Below, one piece after another: positions 51,799 to 59,719 of a stretch of 64,000 nucleotides of DNA. The notes below the pieces were generated by a model, which worked only from the letters and a program-made list of their open reading frames with translations, did no database searches and was not told where the DNA came from. Position 1 is the stretch's first letter. Every line of letters starts with the position of its first letter. The DNA comes from Nitrospirota bacterium (lineage in GTDB: Bacteria; Nitrospirota; Thermodesulfovibrionia; Thermodesulfovibrionales; JdFR-88), in assembly GCA_021825295.1 (NCBI GenBank), contig JAKAHV010000001.1:1-64000 (forward strand), read 5' to 3'. The position numbers and the translations under genes are program-made.

Positions 51799-52278
51799 TC
51801 AGATATTCCGGGAGACGACCATGCCTTTGCCACTGCCTCCCGCGCCATTCATGCCCGGGCCGCGGACGCCCAGGGCCTCCAGCGAACGGTTCACGACCGC
51901 CAGGGAGCGGTCTATGAGTATCCGGTTGAACTCGTTCAGCTCCGCGATGCTCTGCAGCAGGCAGATAAGCTGGCCCCTGAGGGCCTGGAAGGAGGCATCG
52001 CCCGTTTTGGCGGCGATCTCCTTCAGGCTCAAAAGGCCGTCGGCTCCGAAAGCCGAAGAAAGCTTCTCCAGAAGCCGGAGTCTCTCCTGCTCCAGAAGCC
52101 GGAGTTTCAGCACGGCGGTATCTTTCTGCTTGGAAAGCTCTTCCACCGCCTGCCCGTCGAGGTCCATGAGGCTCAGCCTCTCTTTCTGCAGGAGCCCGAG
52201 CAGTCCCTTGTACTCCTGCACCTGCTGCTCCAGGATTTCCCTTATCCTTTCAAGGCTCCCGTCCATCTGGTCCGTCAT
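51799..52278 (-). CDS. flgN: FlgN-type export chaperone
   Basis: A 159-residue, all-helical protein with repeated Leu/Glu heptads ('EILEQQVQEYKGLLGLLQKE', 'LLEQERLRLLEKLSSAFG') and 'NRILIDRSLAVVNRSLEALG' in the C-terminal region, a FlgN hallmark. FlgN binds FlgK and FlgL before export. Its location between flgM and flgK supports the call more than its sequence does. The ATG overlaps the flgM stop by four bases. Confidence 0.85.
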   Translation of the reverse strand: MTDQMDGSLERIREILEQQVQEYKGLLGLLQKERLSLMDLDGQAVEELSKQKDTAVLKLRLLEQERLRLLEKLSSAFGADGLLSLKEIAAKTGDASFQALRGQLICLLQSIAELNEFNRILIDRSLAVVNRSLEALGVRGPGMNGAGGSGKGMVVSRNI

Positions 52279-52553
52279 GTCATCTCGCTTATCATCTTTT
52301 CGGCTATCTTGCCGGACTGCACATTGTAATTGCCCGCCTTCACCGACTCTGCAACCGAATTTACCTTGTCCACCCTCGTCTCCGGAAGCCGGCTTATGGA
52401 GTCCATAAGCCCCTGCACTTCCCTGCCCTTTCTCGAGATGTCCACGCTGTCGGCCGGCGCGGCCGAGCCCCCGTGGCCCCCACCCTTGTCAGAAATCCGT
52501 TTCATGCTGCTTGGATCCAGGCCATCAGGTGGCTTGTTTCTATTTACTTTCAC
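52275..52553 (-). CDS. flgM: Anti-sigma-28 factor FlgM
   Basis: 92 residues from GTG 52553, which has GGAGG five bases upstream and gives the usual MKV-type FlgM start; a TTG at 52577 would add eight residues and bury the Shine-Dalgarno. The core has 'DSVDISRKG'-like 'PADSVDISRKGREVQGLMDS' followed by 'TRVDKVNSVAESVKAGNYNV', matching FlgM's 'R..KV..lk..I..G.Y.v'. FlgM holds FliA inactive until exported through the finished hook. It stands behind its own sigma-28 promoter. Confidence 0.9.
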   Translation of the reverse strand: MKVNRNKPPDGLDPSSMKRISDKGGGHGGSAAPADSVDISRKGREVQGLMDSISRLPETRVDKVNSVAESVKAGNYNVQSGKIAEKMISEMT

Positions 52554-52606
52554 TCGTTCCTCCGGGCGCTCAAACAATGTTTTTCAGTAAACGTCCTGTT
52601 ATCTAT

Positions 52607-52634
52607 TTATCGTGAGCCGCCCGGCAAATCTTTA
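52607..52634 (-). promoter_or_regulatory. Sigma-28 promoter before flgM
   Basis: TAAAGATT (52627-52634), 12 bases, CACGATAA (52607-52614): the same 8-12-8 geometry as the flagellin promoter, six of eight in the -10. It gives a 5' leader of about 50 bases for the flgM-N-K-L transcript. Confidence 0.7.
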
Positions 52635-52677
52635 ATCGGACCTCCCTTACCTTCATAAATGACTTTATGTTTCCATG

Positions 52678-53451
52678 CTAACTAGCTGAATTATCAGCAT
52701 ATATGACATCGGGAGGCCCAAGCTGCACCCTCCCGCTGCGCACCGATGTCCACTGGTTCCAGCCCCCGTGCCTGTATATCCATGCGGCCGCTTCAATGTT
52801 CGTGCGAGGGTCAAAGAGGTCACTGACGTCATTTATGATCCCGTTTCTCTTAAGCCGGTCCGCCCAATATTTATCGTTTATCTGAAACAGGCCGTAATCC
52901 GTGCTCCCGTATTCCGCATTAAAATGCATGGCATTGGGGTTGCCCGAGCTTTCGGCGGCGGCTACAGCCATTGCGTTTGAGGCCTGGCCGCCAAATGCCG
53001 CCTTTATCATGCCTGTTATATCCTCATGCGTTGCATTGTATGCCGCCCCCCCGGCAGGAGCATCGCCGGCCGGAGCGTTCAGTATCCCGGGAGTTTTAAT
53101 TCCAGTTTCGTTTCCAGTTTTTGCTTTTGATTCCGAAGTGTTAGCGGATGATTTCTCAGATTCAGCTTTAGTATTTGCGCCCTCCAACTGTCTGACTATG
53201 GCATTTTCGAGGCCCATTCCCTGTTGGGCCCAGAGGCTGGCAAGCTGCATGTCGAACATGCCCGCATAAGTCTGCATGGCGAAATCCTTTCCATCGGCGC
53301 CGGCCGTGGCACGCAATTCTTTTATCAATTGGTATGCGAACATGGCCTCCATCGATTTCGCGACCGCCTTCATGGCGGCCGGCGTGTCCTTGCCCCTGTA
53401 TCTCTCCAGGGAATCGGGGCTTATGCCGTCGTCTACATACACTTCGTCCAT
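52678..53451 (-). CDS. flgJ: FlgJ-like rod-binding protein with lytic transglycosylase-type domain
   Basis: 257 residues. Residues 20-90 are the rod-binding FlgJ N domain ('AKSMEAMFAYQLIKELRATA', 'YAGMFDMQLASLWAQQGMGL'). A polar linker (95-140) is rich in Ser, Lys and Ala. Residues 145-250 are a lysozyme/SLT-like domain with the catalytic Glu in 'MAVAAAESSGNPNAMHFN' and 'GSTDYGLFQINDKYWADRL'. E. coli FlgJ instead carries a glucosaminidase domain. It opens the peptidoglycan for the rod. Six bases after flgI. Confidence 0.9.
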   Translation of the reverse strand: MDEVYVDDGISPDSLERYRGKDTPAAMKAVAKSMEAMFAYQLIKELRATAGADGKDFAMQTYAGMFDMQLASLWAQQGMGLENAIVRQLEGANTKAESEKSSANTSESKAKTGNETGIKTPGILNAPAGDAPAGGAAYNATHEDITGMIKAAFGGQASNAMAVAAAESSGNPNAMHFNAEYGSTDYGLFQINDKYWADRLKRNGIINDVSDLFDPRTNIEAAAWIYRHGGWNQWTSVRSGRVQLGPPDVIYADNSAS

Positions 53452-53457
53452 CCGCCT

Positions 53458-54561
53458 TTAAATGATCTCAAGATCGGCCTTCAGGGCCCCGGCCGCCTTG
53501 AGCGCCTGCATGATGGAGATGAGGTCCCTGGGTGTGACGCCAAGGGCATTCAGCGCGCTGACGACCTCTCCGAGGGTTGATCCGGATGCCTCCATGAGGC
53601 TTGCCTTCTGCTCCTTCACCTGTACGTTCTTGTTCGGGACGACCACGGTCCTGGAGCTTTCAGGCCCGTAAGGGGCCGGCTGCGAGACGGCGTAAGTCGT
53701 CTTTATCTCTATCGTCAGGTTGCCGTGGGCGATGGCCACAGGCGCTATTTTCACGTTCTGTCCGATTATTATGGTGCCCGTTCTCTCGTTTATCACGACC
53801 TTTGCCGGGTTGTCGACGGCGACGTCCATCTCCCCTACCCTGGAAACAAAGTCCACTATCCGGTCCGCATAGGCTTCGGGGATGCCGATTGTCACCATCG
53901 AGGGGTCCGGGGCGCTGGCGCAGCCCGGCCCGAATGTCCCGTTGATAGTCCTGGCGATTGCCGAGGCCGTGGCAAAATCGGGGGAATCGAGGAAGAGCTT
54001 TATGGTCCGGCCGTTGCCGAGGGTAAAGGGAAGGGTTTTCTGGATTATGCCGCCCCCGGGCACCCTTCCGGCTGTCGGGTGGTTCTTCTGCACCGATGTG
54101 CCTCCCCCGCCGCCCACGAACCCGCCTATCGATATGGGGCCCTGGGCGAGGGCGTACACCTTCCCGTCAGGCCCGTAGAGGGGGGTCAGCATGAGCGTGC
54201 CGCCCTGCAGGCTTTTGGCATCCGCAATTGCCGAGACCGTGACGTCAATTTTCATGCCGGCCTTTGGGAAGGGCGGAAGGGTGGCGGTCACCATCACGGC
54301 GGCGGTGTCCTTTGCCCTTATATCGTTTATCGCGACGGTCAGCCCCATCCGCTCAAGCACGTTCGCGATCGCCTGCATGGTGGCGTTTCCCGTGTCGCCC
54401 GATCCATTTAATCCCATTGCAAGCCCGTAGCCGACGACCTGGTTTTCCGTCATCCCCTGAAAGCTCGCTATGTCCTCTATGCGGTCGGCCCGCGCCCCCC
54501 GGGGGGCCGCCCCGAGGACAAAGACTGCAAGAAAGAGCAAGATGAATTTCACTTTTCCCAT
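53458..54561 (-). CDS. flgI: Flagellar P-ring protein FlgI
   Basis: 367 residues from ATG 54561, chosen for GAGGA about six bases upstream; ATG 54567 is an alternative. A signal peptide (residues 1-25, 'ILLFLAVFVLGAAPRGARAD') is followed by the P-ring core 'RIEDIASFQGMTENQVVGYG' and 'LAMGLNGSGDT', then 'IIGQNVKIAPVAIAHGNLTI' and 'LGVTPRDLISIMQALKAAGA' at the end. Exported by Sec and assembled round the rod in the peptidoglycan layer. Gene order flgA-flgH-flgI-flgJ is conserved. Confidence 0.95.
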   Translation of the reverse strand: MGKVKFILLFLAVFVLGAAPRGARADRIEDIASFQGMTENQVVGYGLAMGLNGSGDTGNATMQAIANVLERMGLTVAINDIRAKDTAAVMVTATLPPFPKAGMKIDVTVSAIADAKSLQGGTLMLTPLYGPDGKVYALAQGPISIGGFVGGGGGTSVQKNHPTAGRVPGGGIIQKTLPFTLGNGRTIKLFLDSPDFATASAIARTINGTFGPGCASAPDPSMVTIGIPEAYADRIVDFVSRVGEMDVAVDNPAKVVINERTGTIIIGQNVKIAPVAIAHGNLTIEIKTTYAVSQPAPYGPESSRTVVVPNKNVQVKEQKASLMEASGSTLGEVVSALNALGVTPRDLISIMQALKAAGALKADLEII

Positions 54562-54575
54562 TTCCATCCTCAATA

Positions 54576-55277
54576 TCAGAAAGGCCATACCCTGTCCAGG
54601 ACCCTTACGAGCCAGCCAGGGCTCTGCTTGTCCTGGACAACGCCGTCGCCCACGAAGAAGACCTTTGCGTCCGTTATGCGGGTGCTGGCGATCGTGTTGT
54701 CCGGGGCGATGTCGAAGGGCCTGGCCATGCCCTGAAACACGAGTATCTGCTTTTCGTTGTTGATGGTGATCTCTTTTCTCGCCTCAAGCATCAGGTTGCC
54801 GTTGGGCATCACCTGGACGACCTTGGCGGTTATGGTGCCCACCAGGGTGCCGGTCCTGTCAGTCGTGCCTGCCCCCTTGTAGCTGTCCTGCATCTGGCCG
54901 GCGACACTCGGAGAAAACGAATGCCCCCCGCCGTAGAGATTGTTGAAATTCCCGTTAAGCGGGGCGCCAAAGAAATCGTCCACGCTCGCGTTGAGGCTTG
55001 AGGCCTTGGAGGTGTTAGTGTCCGCCGTGCCGGAGCCCGATATGTTCTCAAGCACGTCTATCGTGACCAGGTCATTGAGCCTTCTGGCCTTGAGGTCCTC
55101 ATAGAGGCCCGCCTGCTCCACCCACAGGGAATTATTGGGATAATGCTGCGGCGGCTGGACGGTCTTCTGCTGATAGACATATTCCGGCGGCGGCGGGGGG
55201 AGCTTCGGCGTATACGCGCACGACGCCAGAAAAACGGCCGAAATGGCGAATGCCGCTCCGGATGCCCTTGCCGGCAT
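54576..55277 (-). CDS. flgH: Flagellar L-ring lipoprotein FlgH
   Basis: 233 residues from ATG 55277 with GAGGAG seven bases upstream. The lipobox 'AVFLASCAYTP' shows a lipoprotein. The FlgH core includes 'NSLWVEQAGLYEDLKARRLN', 'DLVTIDVLENISGSGTADTN' and 'GNLMLEARKEITINNEKQIL'. It forms the outer-membrane bushing, proof of a diderm envelope. The open frame extends 90 codons upstream through flgA in another frame, which is rejected. Confidence 0.95.
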   Translation of the reverse strand: MPARASGAAFAISAVFLASCAYTPKLPPPPPEYVYQQKTVQPPQHYPNNSLWVEQAGLYEDLKARRLNDLVTIDVLENISGSGTADTNTSKASSLNASVDDFFGAPLNGNFNNLYGGGHSFSPSVAGQMQDSYKGAGTTDRTGTLVGTITAKVVQVMPNGNLMLEARKEITINNEKQILVFQGMARPFDIAPDNTIASTRITDAKVFFVGDGVVQDKQSPGWLVRVLDRVWPF

Positions 55278-55288
55278 GGGAATTCTCC

Positions 55289-55996
55289 TCACCTTATGTC
55301 CTCCGCCTGGATGCGGACCGTGTCCACATCGGCCAGATAGCCCGAAAGCATCTTTTTCGAAGAGAGGTTCATCACCTTCGCATACGACCCCACGCGGGTG
55401 TCCTGCAGTATCTCCCCCGTGGCGGTTATCCTGAATGCCGGTGAATCTATCACTATATTCACCTTTTGGCCGCGTTTGACAAGCGGGCTGAAGCTTACCA
55501 TCTGCTTCAATATCGTAACGCCCGGACCTACCGAGCAGGTGAGCCATCCGCCAACCAGCGCGGAGGCGTCAATGAAAGAGCCCTCCTCGACGCGGGAGAC
55601 ATCCTCCTTTGCGGAATAGACGTCATCCGGCCCGATGGCGGAATTGATGCCCAACAGCCTTTTGGCCTTCACCACGGTGGTGAAGGCGGTCACCTGCGCG
55701 GTCGCCTCCGTCTTGCCCCCGTCAGCGAAGCCGAGCTTGAAGACGGTCCTGCCGGGCGGGTCCTTGACGATCTCTATGTCCGTGGGGAGTCCCGGTTGCC
55801 GCAAACCGGAAACGCCTCCTCCGGCCAGTACGAGGTCCTCTATCCTGACATCGCTCCAGTGATACCGCCCCTCGACATATGCCTTCAGCATGGCCTTTAC
55901 GGCGGCCGTGTCCGTGTCCGCGCCGGCTGCGGGCGAAAACGGCAGGACCGCGAAGAAGAGAAAGACCGCTGCAAGCAGGGCGGCTTTTTTCATCAT
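55289..55996 (-). CDS. flgA: Flagella basal body P-ring formation protein FlgA
   Basis: 235 residues with a cleavable signal ('MMKKAALLAAVFLFFAVLPF', then SPAAGAD). The SAF/ChapFlgA domain at the C-terminal half includes 'VKAKRLLGINSAIGPDDVYS', 'LVKRGQKVNIVIDSPAFRIT' and 'GEILQDTRVGSYAKVMNLSS', matching FlgA. Periplasmic chaperone for FlgI assembly. It starts right after flgG with one base between, and ends 11 bases before flgH. Confidence 0.93.
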   Translation of the reverse strand: MMKKAALLAAVFLFFAVLPFSPAAGADTDTAAVKAMLKAYVEGRYHWSDVRIEDLVLAGGGVSGLRQPGLPTDIEIVKDPPGRTVFKLGFADGGKTEATAQVTAFTTVVKAKRLLGINSAIGPDDVYSAKEDVSRVEEGSFIDASALVGGWLTCSVGPGVTILKQMVSFSPLVKRGQKVNIVIDSPAFRITATGEILQDTRVGSYAKVMNLSSKKMLSGYLADVDTVRIQAEDIR

Positions 55997-55997
55997 G

Positions 55998-56795
55998 CTA
56001 TGCTCCCGCGCTCCTCATGTTGTTGGCCATCTGGAGCATCTCGTCCGAGGCCGTGACCGCCTTGGAATTTATCTCGTAGGCCCTCTCGCTGGATATCATG
56101 TTGACCATCTCCTCGACCACGTTCACGTTGCTCATCTCCAGGTATCCCTGCTGGATCGTGCCCATACCGTCCTGGGAAGGGTTTGCCAGGATCGGGTCGC
56201 CCGAGGAGCCGGTGGGCTGAAACAGGCCGCCACCCAGGGCCTGCAGGCCGCTTTCGTTGGTGAATTTCGCAAGCTGTATCTGCCCCACGTCCACCGGCGT
56301 GGTGCTGCCGGCCTCGACTACCGTCACCTTGCCGTCATAGCCCACGGATATCTGCGTGGCATTGGTTGGAATGGTTATGGAGGGCTGAAGCGGATAGCCG
56401 TCCGATGTCACGATATTGCCGTTGTTGTCCAGCTTGAAGGCGCCGGCCCTCGTGTAGGCCGTGGAGCCGTCGGGCATTGTAACCTGGAAGAGGCCGTCCC
56501 CCTGGATGACAAGGTCAAGCTGGTTGCCGGTCTGGACGAAGTCGCCCTGCTGGAAAATCTTCTGCACGGCCGCGGGCTTCACGCCGAGCCCGATCTGTAT
56601 GCCGGTGGGCAGTTGCGTCTTGTCGGATGAGGAAGCCCCTGGCGCGGTAACGTCCTCGTATATGAGGTCCTGGAAGTCCGCCCGGCTTTTCTTGAAACCG
56701 GTGGTGTTGACGTTCGCCAGGTTGTTGGCGATGACATCCATGTTCAGCTTCTGCGCCTCCATGCCGGTGGCCGCAATCATCAATGACCTTAACAT
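55998..56795 (-). CDS. flgG: Flagellar distal rod protein FlgG
   Basis: 265 residues. Begins '[20 protein letters not shown]' with the rod signature '[20 protein letters not shown]', and ends '[20 protein letters not shown]'. These are the FlgG landmarks, and the length fits (260). FlgG forms the distal rod. The flgF gene, a paralogue, lies upstream across a 53-base gap that holds a 26-bp tandem repeat. Good Shine-Dalgarno (GGAGGATAT) precedes the ATG. Confidence 0.96.
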   Translation of the reverse strand: MLRSLMIAATGMEAQKLNMDVIANNLANVNTTGFKKSRADFQDLIYEDVTAPGASSSDKTQLPTGIQIGLGVKPAAVQKIFQQGDFVQTGNQLDLVIQGDGLFQVTMPDGSTAYTRAGAFKLDNNGNIVTSDGYPLQPSITIPTNATQISVGYDGKVTVVEAGSTTPVDVGQIQLAKFTNESGLQALGGGLFQPTGSSGDPILANPSQDGMGTIQQGYLEMSNVNVVEEMVNMISSERAYEINSKAVTASDEMLQMANNMRSAGA

Positions 56796-56819
56796 CCCCG
56801 ATATCCTCCTTCTTTGCCC

Positions 56820-56871
56820 GCTTTAGAGCCTCGCCATGTCACCCGGCTTTAGAGCCGTGCCATGTCATTCG
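56820..56871. repeat. 26-bp tandem duplication over the flgF stop codon
   Basis: Units 56820-56845 and 56846-56871 match at 22 of 26 bases (GCTTTAGAGCC..GCCATGTCA...). The TAA of flgF is in the second, and the first copy is a decayed duplicate downstream. Same period and same stop-codon phase as the repeat at 9574-9625. Confidence 0.9.
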
Positions 56872-57568
56872 TAACCTTGCCGGCGGCCTCGTCGAATGTC
56901 TGTATCGCCTTCTGGTATGTCTCGTACTCGCGAAGGGCATCTATCAGCCTCACCATCTCCTTGACCACATCCACGTTCGAGGCCTCAAGATAACCCTGCT
57001 TCACCCCGGCGTCCGACTTCACTACCGCCCCTTTCCAGTAAAATACTCCCGCGCCCATCTTTACAAGCGCCGCGTTTTCCGGGAAATCCACAACCTTCAG
57101 GGCGTTCACCTGCTCTCCGTTTACGTATATCCTGCCTTCGCCGTCTATCTTCATTGTCCCCTGCATCTGCTCCCTGGTCAGTCTGATGGGGCCTTTTTCA
57201 CCCAGGACCTTTATCCCGTTTGCGGTCGTCAAAAAACCGTCGCTCGTCAATTTCAGGTCCCCTCTTTTCGTGAAGCGGTTGCCCTCCAGCGCTATGAAAC
57301 CCTGCCCCTCGATGCACAAATCCAGGGAGTTGGAAGTCTTGAATATGCTGCCCTCCGAAAAGTCCGTCTTCTCCGCAGACAACGTGCTCATGTCCCGTTC
57401 CTCCTCCTCGATATCCGGCACCTGGGGATTTATGAGATAATCCTTGAACGACATGTTCTCCTTTTTAAAACCCGGCGTGTTTACGTTTGCAAGGTTGTCC
57501 GAGATCGTGTCCATCTGGAGCTGCTTCAATACGGCCCCTGACAGCGCTATGTAAATTCCCTTGTACAT
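56849..57568 (-). CDS. flgF: Flagellar proximal rod protein FlgF
   Basis: 239 residues. It begins 'MYKGIYIALSGAVLKQLQMD', then the rod motif 'TISDNLANVNTPGFKKENMS', and ends with 'YETYQKAIQTFDEAAGKVTN'. FlgF and FlgG share these motifs; the short length and MYKGIY start favour FlgF. It is first of flgF-flgG-flgA-flgH-flgI-flgJ. A sigma-54-type promoter lies so close that the leader would be about 2 bases, and no Shine-Dalgarno is visible. Confidence 0.92.
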   Translation of the reverse strand: MYKGIYIALSGAVLKQLQMDTISDNLANVNTPGFKKENMSFKDYLINPQVPDIEEEERDMSTLSAEKTDFSEGSIFKTSNSLDLCIEGQGFIALEGNRFTKRGDLKLTSDGFLTTANGIKVLGEKGPIRLTREQMQGTMKIDGEGRIYVNGEQVNALKVVDFPENAALVKMGAGVFYWKGAVVKSDAGVKQGYLEASNVDVVKEMVRLIDALREYETYQKAIQTFDEAAGKVTNDMARL

Positions 57569-57579
57569 GACAGGTTATA

Positions 57580-57596
57580 TTGCAATTTCAGTGCCA
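57580..57596 (-). promoter_or_regulatory. Sigma-54-type promoter before flgF
   Basis: On the minus strand TGGCAC-TGAAA-TTGCAA matches the -24/-12 consensus (GG to GC spacing 10). The predicted start is at about 57570, two bases from the flgF ATG. The -12 box TTGCAA is shared with the glycan-operon site. Confidence 0.7.
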
Positions 57597-57686
57597 GCGG
57601 GGAATAACGGTTTTTTGGCGGGTTTTTGAAGGCGGGAGGCGCCGCGCGGGAGGGAAAACTTTTCCCCCGGGCAAAATTTTGCCGCC

Positions 57687-58052
57687 TTATTTTTTGTTCA
57701 GCCCCAGTATGAGCTCGACTTCGCCCGCGGGGACGGAGAGTATCCTCGCAATCTCAAGCGTGTCCAGCCCCTTTTCCCTGAGGGCAAGTATCTCGTCAAT
57801 CCGGTTTGTGCGGCGTCCCGCCCCGTCGGGGCCCGACGCCTGGTACATCGGGGCGCAGAGGAGCCTTTCAAGGGCCTCTATCTTTTTACCGGCTTTTTCC
57901 TCGAGGATTTTCAGGAGGGCGATTTTTTCGTCTATTCTCTGTTCAAGGGCCTTCAAGTCCGGCACTTCTTCAGGGGCCATCGGCTCTCGCCCCTTTTCAG
58001 CGGACCCGGCATCCCCCTTTTTCCTGCGCGGCTTTTTGTTCTTCCAGAGCAT
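57687..58052 (-). CDS. Coiled-coil protein with C-terminal HTH-like segment
   Basis: 121 residues. A Lys/Arg-rich N-terminus, a helical middle ('LEQRIDEKIALLKILEEKAG') and a C-terminal segment 'LREKGLDTLEIARILSVPAG' followed by EVELIL, an HTH-like pattern found at the end of several small flagellar-cluster proteins (DUF6115/DUF2802-type). I cannot name it. It lies upstream of flgF across a 118-base gap and six bases after a 49-residue gene. The HTH-like piece may bind protein rather than DNA. Confidence 0.6.
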   Translation of the reverse strand: MLWKNKKPRRKKGDAGSAEKGREPMAPEEVPDLKALEQRIDEKIALLKILEEKAGKKIEALERLLCAPMYQASGPDGAGRRTNRIDEILALREKGLDTLEIARILSVPAGEVELILGLNKK

Positions 58053-58058
58053 GATATT

Positions 58059-58208
58059 TCAGACCTTAATGTCTATCTTGCCCTTTTCCTTCTTTTCGGG
58101 CTCTTCCGGGTCGCTGTCCTTCTCTTTTTTCTTCCTGGGATGCCGGTCCTCCTCATGCCTTATCACCTGGGGGGCCTGGGGCACGCCAACCACGGGTTCA
58201 ATGGCCAT
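58059..58208 (-). CDS. 49-residue charged protein, unknown
   Basis: A short frame, ATG 58208 to TGA 58059, encodes a proline-rich start ('MAIEPVVGVPQAPQVIRHEE') and a Lys/Glu-rich end. It sits between the HDOD regulator and the coiled-coil gene with gaps of 23 and 6 bases, spacing that suggests real translation. A GGAGCGGAAAAGGAA purine-rich stretch precedes the ATG. No recognised family. Confidence 0.45.
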   Translation of the reverse strand: MAIEPVVGVPQAPQVIRHEEDRHPRKKKEKDSDPEEPEKKEKGKIDIKV

Positions 58209-58231
58209 TTCCTTTTCCGCTCCTTAAAAAT

Positions 58232-59443
58232 TTACATGAAATGCATTTTTTCATGGAGGAAGGTCTCTTTGAATCTGGAGACGATTTCGCCGTATCTTCC
58301 GTCTTCGATCCCGAGGAGCCTCTGGAGTTCCTTTTCGCCCAAATCCAGCTCCGGCATCGGAGACTTGTAGCCGATGCCGAGCCTTGTGCACAGCGCGTCG
58401 GAGAGGGCGACGATCAGGCTCAGCTCCCGCACATCGTCTCCGGCGCCCTTATCGAAATTTTTCCAGCCGTGGTGGTGCATGATGGCGCCGCATAGAAGGT
58501 CCGAAAAGCCCCATTTCTCGCCGAGCAGCGAGCCCACCTCCGCGTGGCCGAATCCGAAGACCTCGGTCTCGATGGTATGGAAGGGCACCTTCTCCTCCTG
58601 CACGGACTGCGCAAGAAACAAATACCTCTCAGGCTGATTGCAGTTCATTACGAGCTTGCCGGTATCATGCAGCAGCCCGGCTATGGCGGCCTCCTCCCTG
58701 CCCGAGCGTATTTCCGACGCGATGGCCGCGGCGGCAAGCGATACCCCGAGATTGTGTTCCCAGAGCTTTTCCTCCAGGAAGCCGAACGGTTTGTAGATGT
58801 CCCGGGTGGAAACGGCAAGCGTTATGGAACGGATGGTGTTGAACCCCAGCACGGAAACGGCCTCGGATATCGTGTCAACACTCTGACGGGCCCTGAAGAA
58901 GGCCGAATTGGCCATCTGCAGCATCCTGGTGGTCAGGGAGCTGTCCGCCATTATGGCCTCCTGGAGTTCCTCGATAGCGGTATTTTCCCGGCTTATGAGA
59001 TCAAGTATCCTCGTCGCCACCAGAGGCACAGCCGGCAATTTGGCGCTCTGCAGTATCAGGTTTCTCGTGCCTTCGGCCCGGCCGTCCATCGACTGCAGCA
59101 CAGCCTTGATGTCCTCGAAATTAAAAGGTTTCTTTACGAGCCTTATTTTTCTTGCCTTTATCACGCGCTCGACGCCCTCATCCACGAAAGCGCCTGTCAG
59201 CAGGACAAACCTGCCTGCGAGCCCGGAGTCAAGCTCATTGATTCTTTCAAAAATCTGCAGCCCGCTTGTCCCCTGCAGGGTCAGATCGCAAAAAACGGCG
59301 CTGTACGGATGTTTGCCGGCCAGTTTCTTTTCCGCCTCCTGCCAGCCGGCCGCCCTGTCGGCCTCATAGCCCAGAAAATCCCCGTACAAATCCAGTATCT
59401 CCGTGATATCGGGATCGTCGTCTATGATCAGGAGTCTGGCCAT
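58232..59443 (-). CDS. Receiver - HDOD domain regulator
   Basis: 403 residues. The receiver covers 1-120 ('LLIIDDDPDI', phospho-Asp in 'AVFCDLTLQGTSG', 'LVKKPFNFED'). An HDOD domain covers about 135-340 ('LPAVPLVATRILDLISRENT', 'ANSAFFRARQSVDTISEAVS', 'GLLHDTGKLVM', 'FGHAEVGSLLGEKWGFSD'). HDOD proteins are HD-like without proven hydrolase activity, and are known in motility and c-di-GMP signalling. Here 'HD' is retained in 'LLHDTGK'. A consensus sigma-70 promoter lies just upstream; it heads the transcript that leads to the small genes and flgF. Confidence 0.9.
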   Translation of the reverse strand: MARLLIIDDDPDITEILDLYGDFLGYEADRAAGWQEAEKKLAGKHPYSAVFCDLTLQGTSGLQIFERINELDSGLAGRFVLLTGAFVDEGVERVIKARKIRLVKKPFNFEDIKAVLQSMDGRAEGTRNLILQSAKLPAVPLVATRILDLISRENTAIEELQEAIMADSSLTTRMLQMANSAFFRARQSVDTISEAVSVLGFNTIRSITLAVSTRDIYKPFGFLEEKLWEHNLGVSLAAAAIASEIRSGREEAAIAGLLHDTGKLVMNCNQPERYLFLAQSVQEEKVPFHTIETEVFGFGHAEVGSLLGEKWGFSDLLCGAIMHHHGWKNFDKGAGDDVRELSLIVALSDALCTRLGIGYKSPMPELDLGEKELQRLLGIEDGRYGEIVSRFKETFLHEKMHFM

Positions 59444-59458
59444 TTTTTAAAGTGCCTT

Positions 59459-59487
59459 ATTATAATTTTTACACTTTTTCAGGTCAA
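59459..59487 (-). promoter_or_regulatory. Sigma-70 promoter before the HDOD gene
   Basis: TTGACC (59482-59487), 17 bases, TATAAT (59459-59464), almost perfect. The start site would be about 8 bases before the ATG at 59443, so the leader is too short for a normal Shine-Dalgarno. Confidence 0.75.
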
Positions 59488-59504
59488 GCCGCCGGAATTC
59501 ATTG

Positions 59505-59714
59505 GCCCTGCGTCAGATTTGTGGGGCCGGCAGATGCCTGTTCCTGGAGAGAAGCGAAGAGCGGACGGATACCGGCGGGCCGCATCTTGACAATAGCTTG
59601 ATATTCGCACTTGGCGGCAACTTAAGCAGAGCCGTTTGCATACGCCCGGAACCGCGCGCTGAACGGAAGGAGCAGGCGGATGCGCCGCCTTGCCCCACAA
59701 ATCTGAAGCAGGCA
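59505..59714. mobile_element. MITE-like element between cheB and the HDOD gene
   Basis: A perfect 15-bp inverted repeat, TCAGATTTGTGGGGC (59513-59527) and GCCCCACAAATCTGA (59692-59706), is extended by imperfect matches (GCCTG-TCCT...AGCG / its complement) for about 50 bases on each side. The 164-base interior has no convincing gene. It ends six bases from the cheB stop. A MITE or transposon remnant is inferred; no transposase. Confidence 0.5.
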
Positions 59715-59719
59715 TGGGT

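Noticed and set aside
51752-51848. Longer FlgK start
   Set aside because: The 32 added residues overlap flgN and lack axial-protein features; the inner ATG has a strong ribosome-binding site.
55277-55547. Longer FlgH start
   Set aside because: The 90 extra codons are the flgA sequence in another frame; the lipoprotein start is at 55277.
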